Source: an uncultured Anaerolineaceae bacterium
GTDB taxonomy: Bacteria; Chloroflexota; Anaerolineae; Anaerolineales; Anaerolineaceae
Reading direction: 5' to 3'
Assembly (NCBI GenBank): GCA_927443345.1
Contig: CAKMKJ010000023.1
Location: 1 to 64,000 of the forward strand
Length of the DNA: 64,000 bases
In this document: piece by piece, positions 39,593-48,475 of the stretch
How the letters are laid out: each line of letters starts with the position of its first letter
Numbering within the stretch: the first letter of the stretch is position 1
Notes under the pieces: model-generated
Told to the model about the DNA's origin: nothing
The model's database searches: none
Seen by the model: the letters and a program-made list of their open reading frames with translations, nothing else
Position numbers and translations under genes: made by a program

Positions 39593-40495
39593 TTAACTGA
39601 TCTTTACCTGTAAACATAAGTGTTCAAATATTTTTACAGAGCGCAGCAACTGATCTTTGCCATGCGCAGAAACTTGCTTTAGTTGATACTCCAAACCCAG
39701 CGCCTCATATTTTGCAGCCGCCAGATCGTGGTACCCCATCAGTTCCACGCCGCAGATGTTTGGCAGCGAGCGGATGAACTCACCCGACGCTCGCAGATTC
39801 TCTTCATCATCATTGATGCCTGGGATGAGAGGAATGCGAACAGTAATGGCAGACCCGGCTTCTGCTAGTTGTCTGAGATTGCTCAAGATCAGCCGGTTGG
39901 AAACACCTGTGTATTGGATATGGCGCTCATCATCCATTATTTTTAAATCAAACAAAAACAGTTCAATATATTCTCGAAGGCTGTTGAGCACCTCCCAGGC
40001 CGCAAAACCGGATGTATCCACCACGGTGGGCAGTTCATGCTCGCGGCAGGCGCGCAGCAGCTCAAGCAAAAAGCGGTGCTGCAACAGTGGTTCACCACCT
40101 GAAAATGTCACCCCTCCGCCCGAACCTTCGTAAAAGGGCGTGTCGCGCAGCACCTCTGACATTACTTCATCCACACTGACCTGGTAACCTGAAAGCTCCC
40201 TCGCGCCGTTATAACAGGTCTCGGCACAGACACCGCAGGTGTTGCATAATGATCGGTCAGTGGATGAAAATCCATCGAGGGTGATGGCATGCTGAGGACA
40301 AACTTCTACACACGCTCCGCATAAAACGCAGCGATTTGCACGGTACATCAACACCGGCTTATTGGCCTGACTTTCAGGGTTATGACACCATTGACAGGCG
40401 AGCGGGCAGCCCTGAAAGAATACCGTGGTGCGGATGCCTGGACCATCATTGATGGCGTATTTTTTGATATCAAAGATCATTCCTGTTTCAGACAT
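39593..40495 (-). CDS. hypE: Glycyl radical enzyme activase (radical SAM), HypE-like
   Basis: A 300-residue radical SAM protein. The cluster motif CX3CX2C is C30/C34/C37 (GCPLACQWC). It is followed by a two-cluster ferredoxin insert, C56/C59/C62/C66 and C84/C87/C90/C94, as in activases of dehydratase-type glycyl radical enzymes but not of pyruvate formate-lyase. TFSGGEPL is the SAM-binding motif. It generates the glycyl radical on the enzyme encoded 36 bases downstream. The gene diverges from a GntR regulator; its ATG has a poor ribosome binding site, in keeping with low expression. Confidence 0.92.
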   Translation of the reverse strand: MSETGMIFDIKKYAINDGPGIRTTVFFQGCPLACQWCHNPESQANKPVLMYRANRCVLCGACVEVCPQHAITLDGFSSTDRSLCNTCGVCAETCYNGARELSGYQVSVDEVMSEVLRDTPFYEGSGGGVTFSGGEPLLQHRFLLELLRACREHELPTVVDTSGFAAWEVLNSLREYIELFLFDLKIMDDERHIQYTGVSNRLILSNLRQLAEAGSAITVRIPLIPGINDDEENLRASGEFIRSLPNICGVELMGYHDLAAAKYEALGLEYQLKQVSAHGKDQLLRSVKIFEHLCLQVKIS

Positions 40496-40531
40496 AATAG
40501 AAATATACGACGATCACTATTTGAAGTCAAT

Positions 40532-40560
40532 ATACAAATGGTATACAATATGCATATAAT
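40532..40560 (+). promoter_or_regulatory. Promoter/operator region between hypE and gntR
   Basis: TATAAT at 40555-40560 is a -10 box for the GntR gene. TGGTATACAA at 40539-40548 is close to the GTATAC-centred operators of FCD-type GntR regulators. TACAATATGCATAT at 40544-40557 recurs with one mismatch in the GH42/GH39 promoter region at 44365-44378. Confidence 0.55.
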
Positions 40561-40597
40561 TATTACATAGTCATCTTATCGAGATCAGGAGCAAAAA

Positions 40598-41263
40598 ATG
40601 GCACAAGCCAACCAAAATCCGCAGCGCGAAAGCGATCGCATCGAAAACGAACTGCGCCGACTGATCTTGACGCTTGAGCTTGAACCCGGCCTGGCTGTCA
40701 GCGAAGCCAGCCTGATGAAACAATACAATTGGGGACGCACCCCCCTGCGCGAAGCATTTCAACGCCTCGCAGAGCAATCACTGCTGCAAATCATCCCTCA
40801 TCACGGTGTGGTGGTCACCCCTTTAAACATCTTCGAATTCGTTGAAGTGATGGACGCCATGAGCATGGTCATCGGCTCAGCCGCTGCGCTGGCATGCAAA
40901 CATGTGACCGAGGCACAACTGGGCAAGTTAGATGAGTTGGTCGAGCAAAGCTCTACCGCAACAATAGCCGGTGACTTTGTGCGCGTGGCCGAACTGGATT
41001 ACGACTTTCACCGCGAACTGGCTGACGCAACCGGCAACCGCTACCTGCGTGAATATCTGCTTCACCTGCACCGCATCGCCACCCGATTCAATTTCGCCGC
41101 CTGGAAGCGAGACCGCAATTCCGCACCATCGCTTGAAGAACACCGCCAACTAGCCGCATTGTTCCGTCAAAGGGATGCGGAACAGGTCAAAACAGTCATG
41201 CGCGAACACATAGAAAACGCCCGTTCACGCTTGATGGGAAGTCTACACCCAACCGAGTTTTAA
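40598..41263 (+). CDS. GntR family regulator, FCD subfamily
   Basis: 221 residues: N-terminal winged helix (residues about 10-75, EASLMKQYNWGRTPLREAFQRLAEQ) and a helical FCD ligand domain (about 85-215) with the metal-binding Asp/His set (DYDFHRELADATGN and later His). FCD regulators respond to small organic and amino acids. It diverges from the hydroxyproline dehydratase and activase genes, so it is probably their regulator, with hydroxyproline or a product as ligand. AGGAG precedes the ATG. Confidence 0.9.
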   Translation: MAQANQNPQRESDRIENELRRLILTLELEPGLAVSEASLMKQYNWGRTPLREAFQRLAEQSLLQIIPHHGVVVTPLNIFEFVEVMDAMSMVIGSAAALACKHVTEAQLGKLDELVEQSSTATIAGDFVRVAELDYDFHRELADATGNRYLREYLLHLHRIATRFNFAAWKRDRNSAPSLEEHRQLAALFRQRDAEQVKTVMREHIENARSRLMGSLHPTEF

Positions 41264-41364
41264 TTTCCACACCACAAATCGAATTTACAACACCATTTTA
41301 TTGGTGAAAAACCAAAACTCAATATTGGCTGAAAATCGCCGACAATATTGTTACGGGTGATATT

Positions 41365-42162
41365 ATGCTATCCACTATTCAACCTTCTTTGTTAAATGCA
41401 ATTCTTCCGAAGGAAAACACAACCTCTGGATTGAGATCCGTTTTAACCAACATCGCCTCAAACGATAAGGGTTATGGGGTAGATAAATCAGAACTTTCTG
41501 GCCTGTCATCTTTTGCTCTTTCGATGCAATTTTCAGAAATAAACTACGGAAGCACCTCTTCAGAGATGTTGTACCGATCCAATGACAACTCGTTAGCGCT
41601 AAAGGCAAGCCGGTCGATAAATTTCAACCTTAAGGTGGAAAAATTCCAGTTTGATCTCACGCTTTCTGCAGAATCATTGGGATTGGACGCTTCCATGTTT
41701 AAAAACAGTTCTGAACCAATGATCTTAAAACTGCAATACACTCAAACTGAATTGATGTTTTCCAGTGAAATCCAAATCAAGCAGCATAAAACCTTGCGAA
41801 CGCCCCAAGAGATTATCCGTGATCTGGTCAAAGGGCTGACCACTGCCATGCAGGATCCTGATAAGAGAACGATCATGTACACCTTGGACGATGAAGCTAT
41901 TCAATCATTGGTTCAAAGCGATCCACAATTAGGAAAACTCTTCGGTGAATTGGTCATGATCATGAATGCAGTTAATCTGATGAAAGAGCAAAGCCAGGGT
42001 AACCGGGATTACACAATCATGTTAAGCGGAAAAGGAAACCCCTACACAGAATTCTCCGAAAAAGTAGATATTACAGGTTACGCAAAGGAATACTCTGTCA
42101 ACATTACCATTCTGCCGCCGAATTCTGACAGTGCTAATCAAGTGGAAGCGGCAGCAACATAA
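41365..42162 (+). CDS. Hypothetical protein, 265 residues
   Basis: I do not recognise this protein. It is soluble, without signal peptide or membrane helix, with a beta-rich middle (LKVEKFQFDLTLSAESLGL, LKLQYTQTELMFSSEI) and a helical stretch (TPQEIIRDLVKGLTTAM) near 150. It ends in a short Ala-rich tail. The first 45 residues look flexible. Codon use is like that of the neighbours and a strong terminator follows, so it is probably a real gene, although the ribosome binding site (GGGTGAT) is weak. It stands alone between the GntR gene and the convergent GH42 gene. Confidence 0.65.
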   Translation: MLSTIQPSLLNAILPKENTTSGLRSVLTNIASNDKGYGVDKSELSGLSSFALSMQFSEINYGSTSSEMLYRSNDNSLALKASRSINFNLKVEKFQFDLTLSAESLGLDASMFKNSSEPMILKLQYTQTELMFSSEIQIKQHKTLRTPQEIIRDLVKGLTTAMQDPDKRTIMYTLDDEAIQSLVQSDPQLGKLFGELVMIMNAVNLMKEQSQGNRDYTIMLSGKGNPYTEFSEKVDITGYAKEYSVNITILPPNSDSANQVEAAAT

Positions 42163-42189
42163 TTTTCTCGCAAGCTATCAGGATTTAGA

Positions 42190-42229
42190 TACAAAAAAAA
42201 GCGCCTTTCGATTTTTCGAAAGGCGCTTT
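42190..42229. terminator. Bidirectional terminator between the hypothetical gene and GH42
   Basis: Perfect 13-bp stem AAAGCGCCTTTCG/CGAAAGGCGCTTT with a 6-nt loop. The minus strand continues into T8, so it is strongest for the GH42 gene; the plus strand has a shorter T-rich tail. Confidence 0.88.
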
Positions 42230-42233
42230 ATAG

Positions 42234-44291
42234 TTAACTACTCACTAATTTAAAGACTTCAGCTGACTGAGCTTCTATCAGCACGCGCACCTGGTTGCCT
42301 TCTTTCTTAACCGGTTCTTCGTCCTGCAGCGTCAAGCGTGTCAGTGTCTGACCAGCCTCCACCTGCAAATGGGCTGTAGTGCGCTCACCGGCGTTCAACA
42401 AGATCAACAGCTGCCCATCTGGCAAATCAAGCTTTCTCAATCGCAGATGAGATGAGGGATTGCCCAATTTAACCACTTGTTGAGGCTGAGGTAATAGACT
42501 CAACAGTTTTGTAAAAGCCGTCACATCAGGGTGGCGAAAATAATGTTGGAAGAAAGCCGTGCCTAATCGGATTGCTTTACCCTGTCCAAATTTCGCCAGA
42601 GTCAGCGCCGGTCGCGGGTCTGCTTCGTTGTGTGTTGCCAACACAGAGGTGTCTTTCGACGCCTCAAGCACCACCTTAAGAAACCAAACCGGCAAACGCA
42701 GCATACCCGTTGTGATGGTTGACTTCAACTCAGGCACAGCTTGAATATCTGCCACAGAAGCCCCAAACAGTGCGTTGAGCGGATTGCCCGCCACATCACG
42801 CAACCAGCCATCTGGTGTTTTATACCCGCATAATCCATCTGCAAAGAGTGTGCCGCCAGCAGTGACATATTTCTGCAGCGCTGGCAGCGATTCATCTTCA
42901 AGCGCGGTGCAGCCGGGTACGATCAAGAGTGGATACCTCTCTGCAATACCGTTTTGTAAATCCACTTCGTCAATCACATCCACACTGATGCCTGCGTCAG
43001 CGCAGGCCATCCAGGCGCCGGTAAATGCATCTGTGGCCATCAGTAAATTGCGAGGTGCTTCAGGGTCCTGGGTTTGCCCTTCCACGTTGCCAAGCATCCA
43101 ACTGGCTTCACTGAACAAGATCGCTGTGGATGCGCGGGAAGGCGTACTGATTTTGAACACCTCGTCATGCTTGTTGAGAATCGCTGCGATGTCAGAAACT
43201 TCCTTGAGCCGCCTTGAGGGTCGTCCTTGCTGATCTACCAGACCCCATTCGCCGGCTTCGTATCCAAAGACGCGGGTGTTGAAACACCAGAAAACCGTCC
43301 CTTTTGCACCTGCTGCTATGGATTCCCATACCCACGAGCGTAGATCCTCGCCAGAGGGGCCAAGATGAGTAATGCCGGAATAGATATTCGTGCCGCCCTG
43401 TAGTTCGGTCACCCAGAAGTAGTTTTTGGGGGCTCGCGTGGAACCACGCATTAAATCGGCAAACAATGCCACCGATTGATGCAGACGATCCTGCAGGAAT
43501 CGTGTTGAATGCCATGAGGGATGGGCCGAGCAGCCCATGAAATCTACCAAACGCCCTTCAGCCCAAATGGATTGACCCTGGCTGTACATGTCGCTAACCA
43601 GTCCATGCGGATTAACGTGCATGGGGTGGGTGTCGCCCGTGGCAACAATGATTTCTTTGATGCGGGTCAACACTTCCATCAAACGAAACACCATGAAGTT
43701 AAGCCAGTTTAGCCGGCCGGTGTATGCGCTGAATCCGCCCTCACCTGCGCTGAAAGTGACTTCATCAAACGAATCAAGTTGCTGGAAAGACCGGCGGTTA
43801 AGCTGTTCGATATCGCCATTATATTTTTGGTCAATGAAACGCTGATAACGTTTCAACACAGCATCATCACGCTCTAAAAAGAGCTGAGGCTCATTGTTGA
43901 GAATCCATGAATGCATGGCGGGGTGTTTGCCGTAGCGAGCCGCCACCTGCTTGATGTAGGTGGAAGCTTGCTCCCAAAAAGCTTCGTCATCCAGCGGACC
44001 GATATCCTGGGGGCCGAAGCTGATTTTCATCCAACCAGGCGGATGGATGGCCGTTAGCGTGATGATCACCCCGATGCCCTCTTTTGCCGCGGAATCAAAA
44101 AGTGCATCATATTGGTCCCAATACCAGCGACCCTGGCGCGGCTCAACGTGCGTCCACTGCAAAAAGATACGCACCAGTTTCAACCCGGCCTTACCCATGG
44201 CATGGATGCCAGCCTTGATCTGTTCAGGTGTATCTTCCGTATTGACGTAATACTGACTTCCTAACAATACCCGTGGATCCAGTTCAGTCAT
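42234..44291 (-). CDS. GH42 beta-galactosidase
   Basis: A 685-residue retaining glycosidase. The acid/base is E134 (WILNNEPQ) and the nucleophile E296 (WVTELQGG) in a TIM barrel (about 1-385), followed by the class-1-glutamine-amidotransferase-like trimerisation domain (about 390-600) and a small beta domain. GH42 enzymes remove terminal beta-D-galactose, and some alpha-L-arabinopyranose. No signal peptide, so it is intracellular. It is divergent from GH39, and galactose could come from arabinogalactan or galactan side chains. AAAGGTG precedes the ATG. Confidence 0.92.
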   Translation of the reverse strand: MTELDPRVLLGSQYYVNTEDTPEQIKAGIHAMGKAGLKLVRIFLQWTHVEPRQGRWYWDQYDALFDSAAKEGIGVIITLTAIHPPGWMKISFGPQDIGPLDDEAFWEQASTYIKQVAARYGKHPAMHSWILNNEPQLFLERDDAVLKRYQRFIDQKYNGDIEQLNRRSFQQLDSFDEVTFSAGEGGFSAYTGRLNWLNFMVFRLMEVLTRIKEIIVATGDTHPMHVNPHGLVSDMYSQGQSIWAEGRLVDFMGCSAHPSWHSTRFLQDRLHQSVALFADLMRGSTRAPKNYFWVTELQGGTNIYSGITHLGPSGEDLRSWVWESIAAGAKGTVFWCFNTRVFGYEAGEWGLVDQQGRPSRRLKEVSDIAAILNKHDEVFKISTPSRASTAILFSEASWMLGNVEGQTQDPEAPRNLLMATDAFTGAWMACADAGISVDVIDEVDLQNGIAERYPLLIVPGCTALEDESLPALQKYVTAGGTLFADGLCGYKTPDGWLRDVAGNPLNALFGASVADIQAVPELKSTITTGMLRLPVWFLKVVLEASKDTSVLATHNEADPRPALTLAKFGQGKAIRLGTAFFQHYFRHPDVTAFTKLLSLLPQPQQVVKLGNPSSHLRLRKLDLPDGQLLILLNAGERTTAHLQVEAGQTLTRLTLQDEEPVKKEGNQVRVLIEAQSAEVFKLVSS

Positions 44292-44359
44292 GCTTGCACC
44301 TTTTTCTACTAATTGTTTAATTCATTATAACAAGCGAATCCAACTCAGATCAGAAAAGA

Positions 44360-44387
44360 TTGAATACAATTTGCATATTGGTATAAT
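44360..44387 (+). promoter_or_regulatory. Promoter of the GH39 gene, with a GntR-like element inside
   Basis: TTGAAT (44360-44365) and TATAAT (44382-44387) with a 16-bp spacer form a good sigma-70-type promoter. The spacer holds TACAATTTGCATAT (44365-44378), 13 of 14 bases equal to a sequence in the hypE/gntR promoter region, then TTGGTATAAT, similar to the TGGTATAC there. Confidence 0.65.
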
Positions 44388-44420
44388 GATCCAAAAAAAA
44401 TATCTGATCGGAGCCACCCA

Positions 44421-45887
44421 ATGACCGTTAAATTTTCGATTGATCCCGAAAGCAAAGGCACACCCTTCGCTCATTATTGGGAACATTGTGTGGGAAGCTG
44501 CCACGCCATCATGGGCACACGGCAAGACTGGCGAGATCAGCTTAAAAAATGTCACAGCGAACTTGGCTTCCAATTCGTCCGCTTTCACGGATTACTGAAC
44601 GACGAAATGAGTGTGGTCAAACGCAATCAAGATGGCAGTCTGCGTTACTCCTTTTTCAATATCGACTCAATCTTTGATTTTCTTTTAAGTATAGGCATGA
44701 AACCCTTTGTTGAGTTGGGTTTCATGCCTGAGGCTCTGGCATCAGGAACCACCACCTGTTTTCACTACAAAGGTAATATCACCCCTCCCGCGGATTATGA
44801 ACAATGGGCAGATCTGATTCGAACATTAACCCAACACCTGGTAGATCGCTATGGTCTACCTGAAGTGCGTTCTTGGTTCTTTGAAGTCTGGAATGAACCC
44901 AATCTCAAGTACTTCTTTGACGGCACCCAGGAGGAGTATTTTAAACTTTATCGAAGCACCTGCCTGGCCATTAAATCGATAGACAGTGTACTGCGCGTTG
45001 GCGGACCGGCCACCTCAATCAATGCGTGGATACCAGAAACAATCGCTTTTTGCAAAAAGACAAACACGCCGCTTGATTTTGTTTCCACTCACCATTACCC
45101 CACCGATGATCCATTATGGAAAAACGGAGGACTCAGCCTCGAAGAGTTCTTTGCCAAATTCGCCGATGAATATGGATCGTATGAACGCGGCATTCTGCAC
45201 AAAATGACCTCAAAAGCGCGGAAAGAAGCCGGCGATCTGCCCCTCTATTACACTGAGTGGAATACTTCAGCCGTACTCCCTGACCATGTACACGATGAGA
45301 CCTATTCCGCGGCGCTGGTGGCTAAAACCATTGCTGACAATGACGGCCTGGTGCAAAGCTACTCCTTCTGGACCTTCTCAGACCTGTTTGAAGAAGCCGG
45401 CCAATATGCCGCGCCTTTCCACGGTGGATTCGGTCTGCAGAATATTTATGGCATTCCAAAACCCACTTATCGCTTGTTTGAAATGCTCCACGGATTGGGT
45501 AATGAAAGAATTCAGGTTACTGGCGGAGCAAATTCAACCGTTGAAATACTGGCCACGAAAAATTCTTCAGAGCTATCCCTGCTGGTTTACAACCACGACA
45601 TCCCCGGATCGGAGATTCATCAGGAAGATGTAGTCATACAATTAGCAGGCATAACCGATTCTGCGACTGCCACAATCTCAAGAATCGATGCATATCACGC
45701 CAACCCCAAACAAAAATGGATTGACCTGGGCAGCCCGATGTATCCGGATCAAAAGGAACTTGATCAGATTAATCGATCATCGGTTCTTAATTACGAACCT
45801 CAAAAATTATCCTTCGAAGATGGAAATGGGTCAGTACAATTTAAAATCCCGGAAAATGGGATTGTTGAAATAAAAATAATTTGTTAG
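44421..45887 (+). CDS. GH39 glycosidase (beta-xylosidase-like)
   Basis: A 488-residue enzyme with the GH39 barrel and C-terminal beta domain. The acid/base is E159 (VWNEPNL) and the nucleophile E279 (YYTEWN), almost the same positions as in Geobacillus beta-xylosidase (160 and 278). Most bacterial relatives are beta-xylosidases, but GH39 also includes enzymes acting on arabinopyranosides and galactosides, so the substrate is open. No signal peptide. It has a good promoter with a shared regulatory element and ends in a large palindrome. Confidence 0.9.
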   Translation: MTVKFSIDPESKGTPFAHYWEHCVGSCHAIMGTRQDWRDQLKKCHSELGFQFVRFHGLLNDEMSVVKRNQDGSLRYSFFNIDSIFDFLLSIGMKPFVELGFMPEALASGTTTCFHYKGNITPPADYEQWADLIRTLTQHLVDRYGLPEVRSWFFEVWNEPNLKYFFDGTQEEYFKLYRSTCLAIKSIDSVLRVGGPATSINAWIPETIAFCKKTNTPLDFVSTHHYPTDDPLWKNGGLSLEEFFAKFADEYGSYERGILHKMTSKARKEAGDLPLYYTEWNTSAVLPDHVHDETYSAALVAKTIADNDGLVQSYSFWTFSDLFEEAGQYAAPFHGGFGLQNIYGIPKPTYRLFEMLHGLGNERIQVTGGANSTVEILATKNSSELSLLVYNHDIPGSEIHQEDVVIQLAGITDSATATISRIDAYHANPKQKWIDLGSPMYPDQKELDQINRSSVLNYEPQKLSFEDGNGSVQFKIPENGIVEIKIIC

Positions 45888-45925
45888 CTATTGTAGGGGA
45901 GGTTCATGAACCTCCTCTACAATAG
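45888..45925. repeat. 38-bp near-perfect palindrome between convergent genes
   Basis: CTATTGTAGGGGAGGTTC pairs with its complement, with a single G/T mismatch and almost no loop. It begins right after the GH39 stop and may end transcription from both sides. It lacks a T-run on the plus strand, and its GTAGGGG...CCTCTAC form resembles small dispersed palindromic repeats. Whether it is repeated in the genome cannot be told here. Confidence 0.55.
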
Positions 45926-45932
45926 ACTTCCT

Positions 45933-47156
45933 TTATACTACCCTTTCAACCATTAACATTCCTATCTTTTTAGGCTTACGGATGGCATAGAACAGCAGCG
46001 CCGCGCCGATCACTGCCCCGATCAGGCCAAACAACAACATGGAAAACACACCTGATGTATCCAGCAGCCGGCCGCCGATGATGCTGCCAAAGAAACCTCC
46101 CAATGTTCCCATGCCGGTGACAAAGGTCTGGCCTTTGACTCTGTCTTTTTCATGCATGATCTCATTGATGTAATAAACCGATGCCGGCAGGAACACGGCA
46201 AAAGTCAGTGCCTGAAAAGCTTGTCCGACGTTAATCATCCATACCGAAGCGGCTAACAGAAAAATAATACTGCGGAAAACATAAATCAATCCCGAAGCTT
46301 TCATCAAGGAACGCGTATTAATCCTGGCAACAATAAAACTGAAACCGAGGAAAGCCGGCAACTCAGCCAAGGCGGCAATGGTTAATGAAATACCCAAATC
46401 CGTGTCTGTTCCGCCCAACGGCCTGATAATTTGGGCGAGAAAATTATTGATGATCGTATGAAACAAGAAAATGAAAGCTACCCCGATCAAAAACGGGATG
46501 AAGCGATCATAACGACGCAAAAACCCAACTTTATCTTTTTCATCAGTGGTATTGGTAAAATTTTCAATGCGGTAGGTTTGGTTTTCACTGCGCTTCACTT
46601 TTGGAAACGAAAGAATGATTAAGATATAACCCGCAAACAAAATTAAGCAGATGATCGGCAAAATAGCAGTCGAAAAACGGTTGACCCAGATGCCCAACAG
46701 CGTTGAGAGCACTGCAAAGCAAATCGAGCCGCTGGCACGCGTGACGCCATAATTGATATTATGCCCGGCGTTTATATACTCAAAAGTCAGGGCATTAACC
46801 AACGGCACCATTGTATAGAGCAAAGCCAAAATCCCGACATAGAAGACCGCCATCCAGACCAAACCAGCATTGAGAAAAACGATACCTGCCAGTAAAGCCA
46901 CGCACATCAAAGACATGGTCAATAAAACAGCTTTTAACGTCAGTTTTTCAAAGCGGTCAATCAAAGCCCCCAAGGCAGGCTGAAGCACAATCGCCAGTAC
47001 GCTGCTGATCGCCATCACCCAGCCGATTTTCTGGTTTGAAAAGTCTTTTGAGAGAAGGTAAACCGATGCAAAACTGGCAATCGGACAAAAGATCATCCAG
47101 TAAAAACCCTGGACTCCGGAAATTTGAAGAGAAAGTATCTTGTCAGATTTCGTCAT
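45933..47156 (-). CDS. MFS transporter (oligosaccharide:H+ symporter-like)
   Basis: A 407-residue, 12-helix permease of the LacY-related MFS_1-like group, with a long charged loop between helices 6 and 7 (about 195-220). The frame is open to a TTG at 47180, but AAGGA fits the ATG at 47156. It diverges from the AGE-family epimerase gene with about 110 bp between, which suggests uptake of a disaccharide that the epimerase handles. The substrate is inferred. Confidence 0.82.
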   Translation of the reverse strand: MTKSDKILSLQISGVQGFYWMIFCPIASFASVYLLSKDFSNQKIGWVMAISSVLAIVLQPALGALIDRFEKLTLKAVLLTMSLMCVALLAGIVFLNAGLVWMAVFYVGILALLYTMVPLVNALTFEYINAGHNINYGVTRASGSICFAVLSTLLGIWVNRFSTAILPIICLILFAGYILIILSFPKVKRSENQTYRIENFTNTTDEKDKVGFLRRYDRFIPFLIGVAFIFLFHTIINNFLAQIIRPLGGTDTDLGISLTIAALAELPAFLGFSFIVARINTRSLMKASGLIYVFRSIIFLLAASVWMINVGQAFQALTFAVFLPASVYYINEIMHEKDRVKGQTFVTGMGTLGGFFGSIIGGRLLDTSGVFSMLLFGLIGAVIGAALLFYAIRKPKKIGMLMVERVV

Positions 47157-47176
47157 TACAAAATAATCCTTATACC

Positions 47177-47238
47177 GCAATTCAATAATTGCTAAACAAT
47201 AGTATCATCCAATTTGGCTACTCTAATTTACAATTAGA
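47177..47238. promoter_or_regulatory. Divergent promoter region with two short palindromes
   Basis: GCAATT/AATTGC at 47177-47192 and TCTAATT/AATTAGA (3-nt spacer) at 47222-47238, between the MFS and AGE genes. They are operator-like by position and symmetry only. Confidence 0.35.
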
Positions 47239-47269
47239 CTATTCCATCACTGAAATCGCAGGAGAACAC

Positions 47270-48475
47270 ATGCAACCCTCTGTATCAGCAACTGACCTAA
47301 AAAACCAATTTGAAGCGGAATTACGCGGGAACATCCTGCCTTACTGGATGGAGAAAACTCTTGATCGCCAAAACGGCGGATTCTACGGCGCTTTAACCAA
47401 TCTCAACCAGATCCACAACGAAGTGGAGCGCAGCGCTGTCTTGAACAGCCGTATCTTGTGGACCTTTTCGACTGCGGCACGCCTCTATCAGAACGAGACA
47501 TATCTTTCGACTGCCAAATGGGCCATGCAAGCCCTGACACAGCATTTTTGGGACCCCGAACATGAAGGCATTTACTGGTCCGTGGATACTGCGGGAAACC
47601 CGGTTAACGACCGCAAACACGTCTACGCGCAAGCTTTTTCCATCTATGGATTGAGTGCTTATTACCAAGTCACTCAAAATCCCCAAGCCCTTCAACTCGC
47701 CAAACGCTTATTCGAATTGATCGACCAGCACACATATGATCCAAAGTATGGCGGTAGCATTGAATGCCGCGCTCGTGACTGGAGCCGTCTGGAGGACATG
47801 CGTCTGAGTTCGATTGACCTCAACTCCTCCAAATCGATGAACACCATGCTGCATCTGCTTGAAGCCTACACTGCTTTGACCAACATCTGGCAGGATGCCC
47901 GGCTAACCCAACGCTTTGAAGAGATGATCAGCCTCTTCACAAACATCATCATTGATTCAGAAAGCGGGCATCAACGTCTTTTCTTCGATGACCAATGGCA
48001 GTCGCTGTCGCAAAACATTTCTTACGGCCACGATATTGAAACCAGTTGGCTGCTGCTTGAAGCTGCAGAAGCTTTAGGTAAACCCGAAACAATCAGTAAA
48101 GCCAAGGCTAATGCAGTGCAAATGGCGCAAGTCGTCTTGGAACAATCGCTGCAGCCTGACGGCAGCATCCTCTACGAAGCAGGTGCAAACGGACACAAGG
48201 TCACCGACCGGCATTGGTGGGCGCACGCCGAAGCCGTGGTTGGTTTCTACAACGCCTACGAAGTCTCAAAGAAAGATCACTTCCTTCAAGCCTCAACCAG
48301 AGTGTGGACATACATCCAGAACCATTTCATTGACCACAAAGACGGTGACTGGTTCAAACTGTTGAGCGAAAACGGTGCACCCTATTTGGAGCATTACAAA
48401 GTCTCGCCCTGGGAATGCCCTTACCATCATGCCAGAATGTGCTTTGAAATGATCAGGCGTCTGAGTGCTAACTGA
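47270..48475 (+). CDS. AGE family enzyme, cellobiose 2-epimerase-like
   Basis: A 401-residue (alpha/alpha)6-barrel enzyme. NSRILWTFS, YGHDIETSWLL, RHWWAHAEAVVG and CPYHHARMCFEM are the conserved His/Trp/Arg motifs of cellobiose 2-epimerases, which interconvert cellobiose and glucosyl-mannose; N-acylglucosamine 2-epimerases are the related alternative. The upstream frame starts at 47189, but AGGAG fits the ATG at 47270, giving the normal family length. Flanked by two MFS transporters. Its last eight bases overlap the end of the convergent MFS gene. Confidence 0.85.
   Translation: MQPSVSATDLKNQFEAELRGNILPYWMEKTLDRQNGGFYGALTNLNQIHNEVERSAVLNSRILWTFSTAARLYQNETYLSTAKWAMQALTQHFWDPEHEGIYWSVDTAGNPVNDRKHVYAQAFSIYGLSAYYQVTQNPQALQLAKRLFELIDQHTYDPKYGGSIECRARDWSRLEDMRLSSIDLNSSKSMNTMLHLLEAYTALTNIWQDARLTQRFEEMISLFTNIIIDSESGHQRLFFDDQWQSLSQNISYGHDIETSWLLLEAAEALGKPETISKAKANAVQMAQVVLEQSLQPDGSILYEAGANGHKVTDRHWWAHAEAVVGFYNAYEVSKKDHFLQASTRVWTYIQNHFIDHKDGDWFKLLSENGAPYLEHYKVSPWECPYHHARMCFEMIRRLSAN

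Noticed and set aside
42234-44291. Joining GH42 to the GH127 operon as one transcript
   Set aside because: It is separated by the GntR and hypothetical genes on the other strand and has its own terminator and promoter region.
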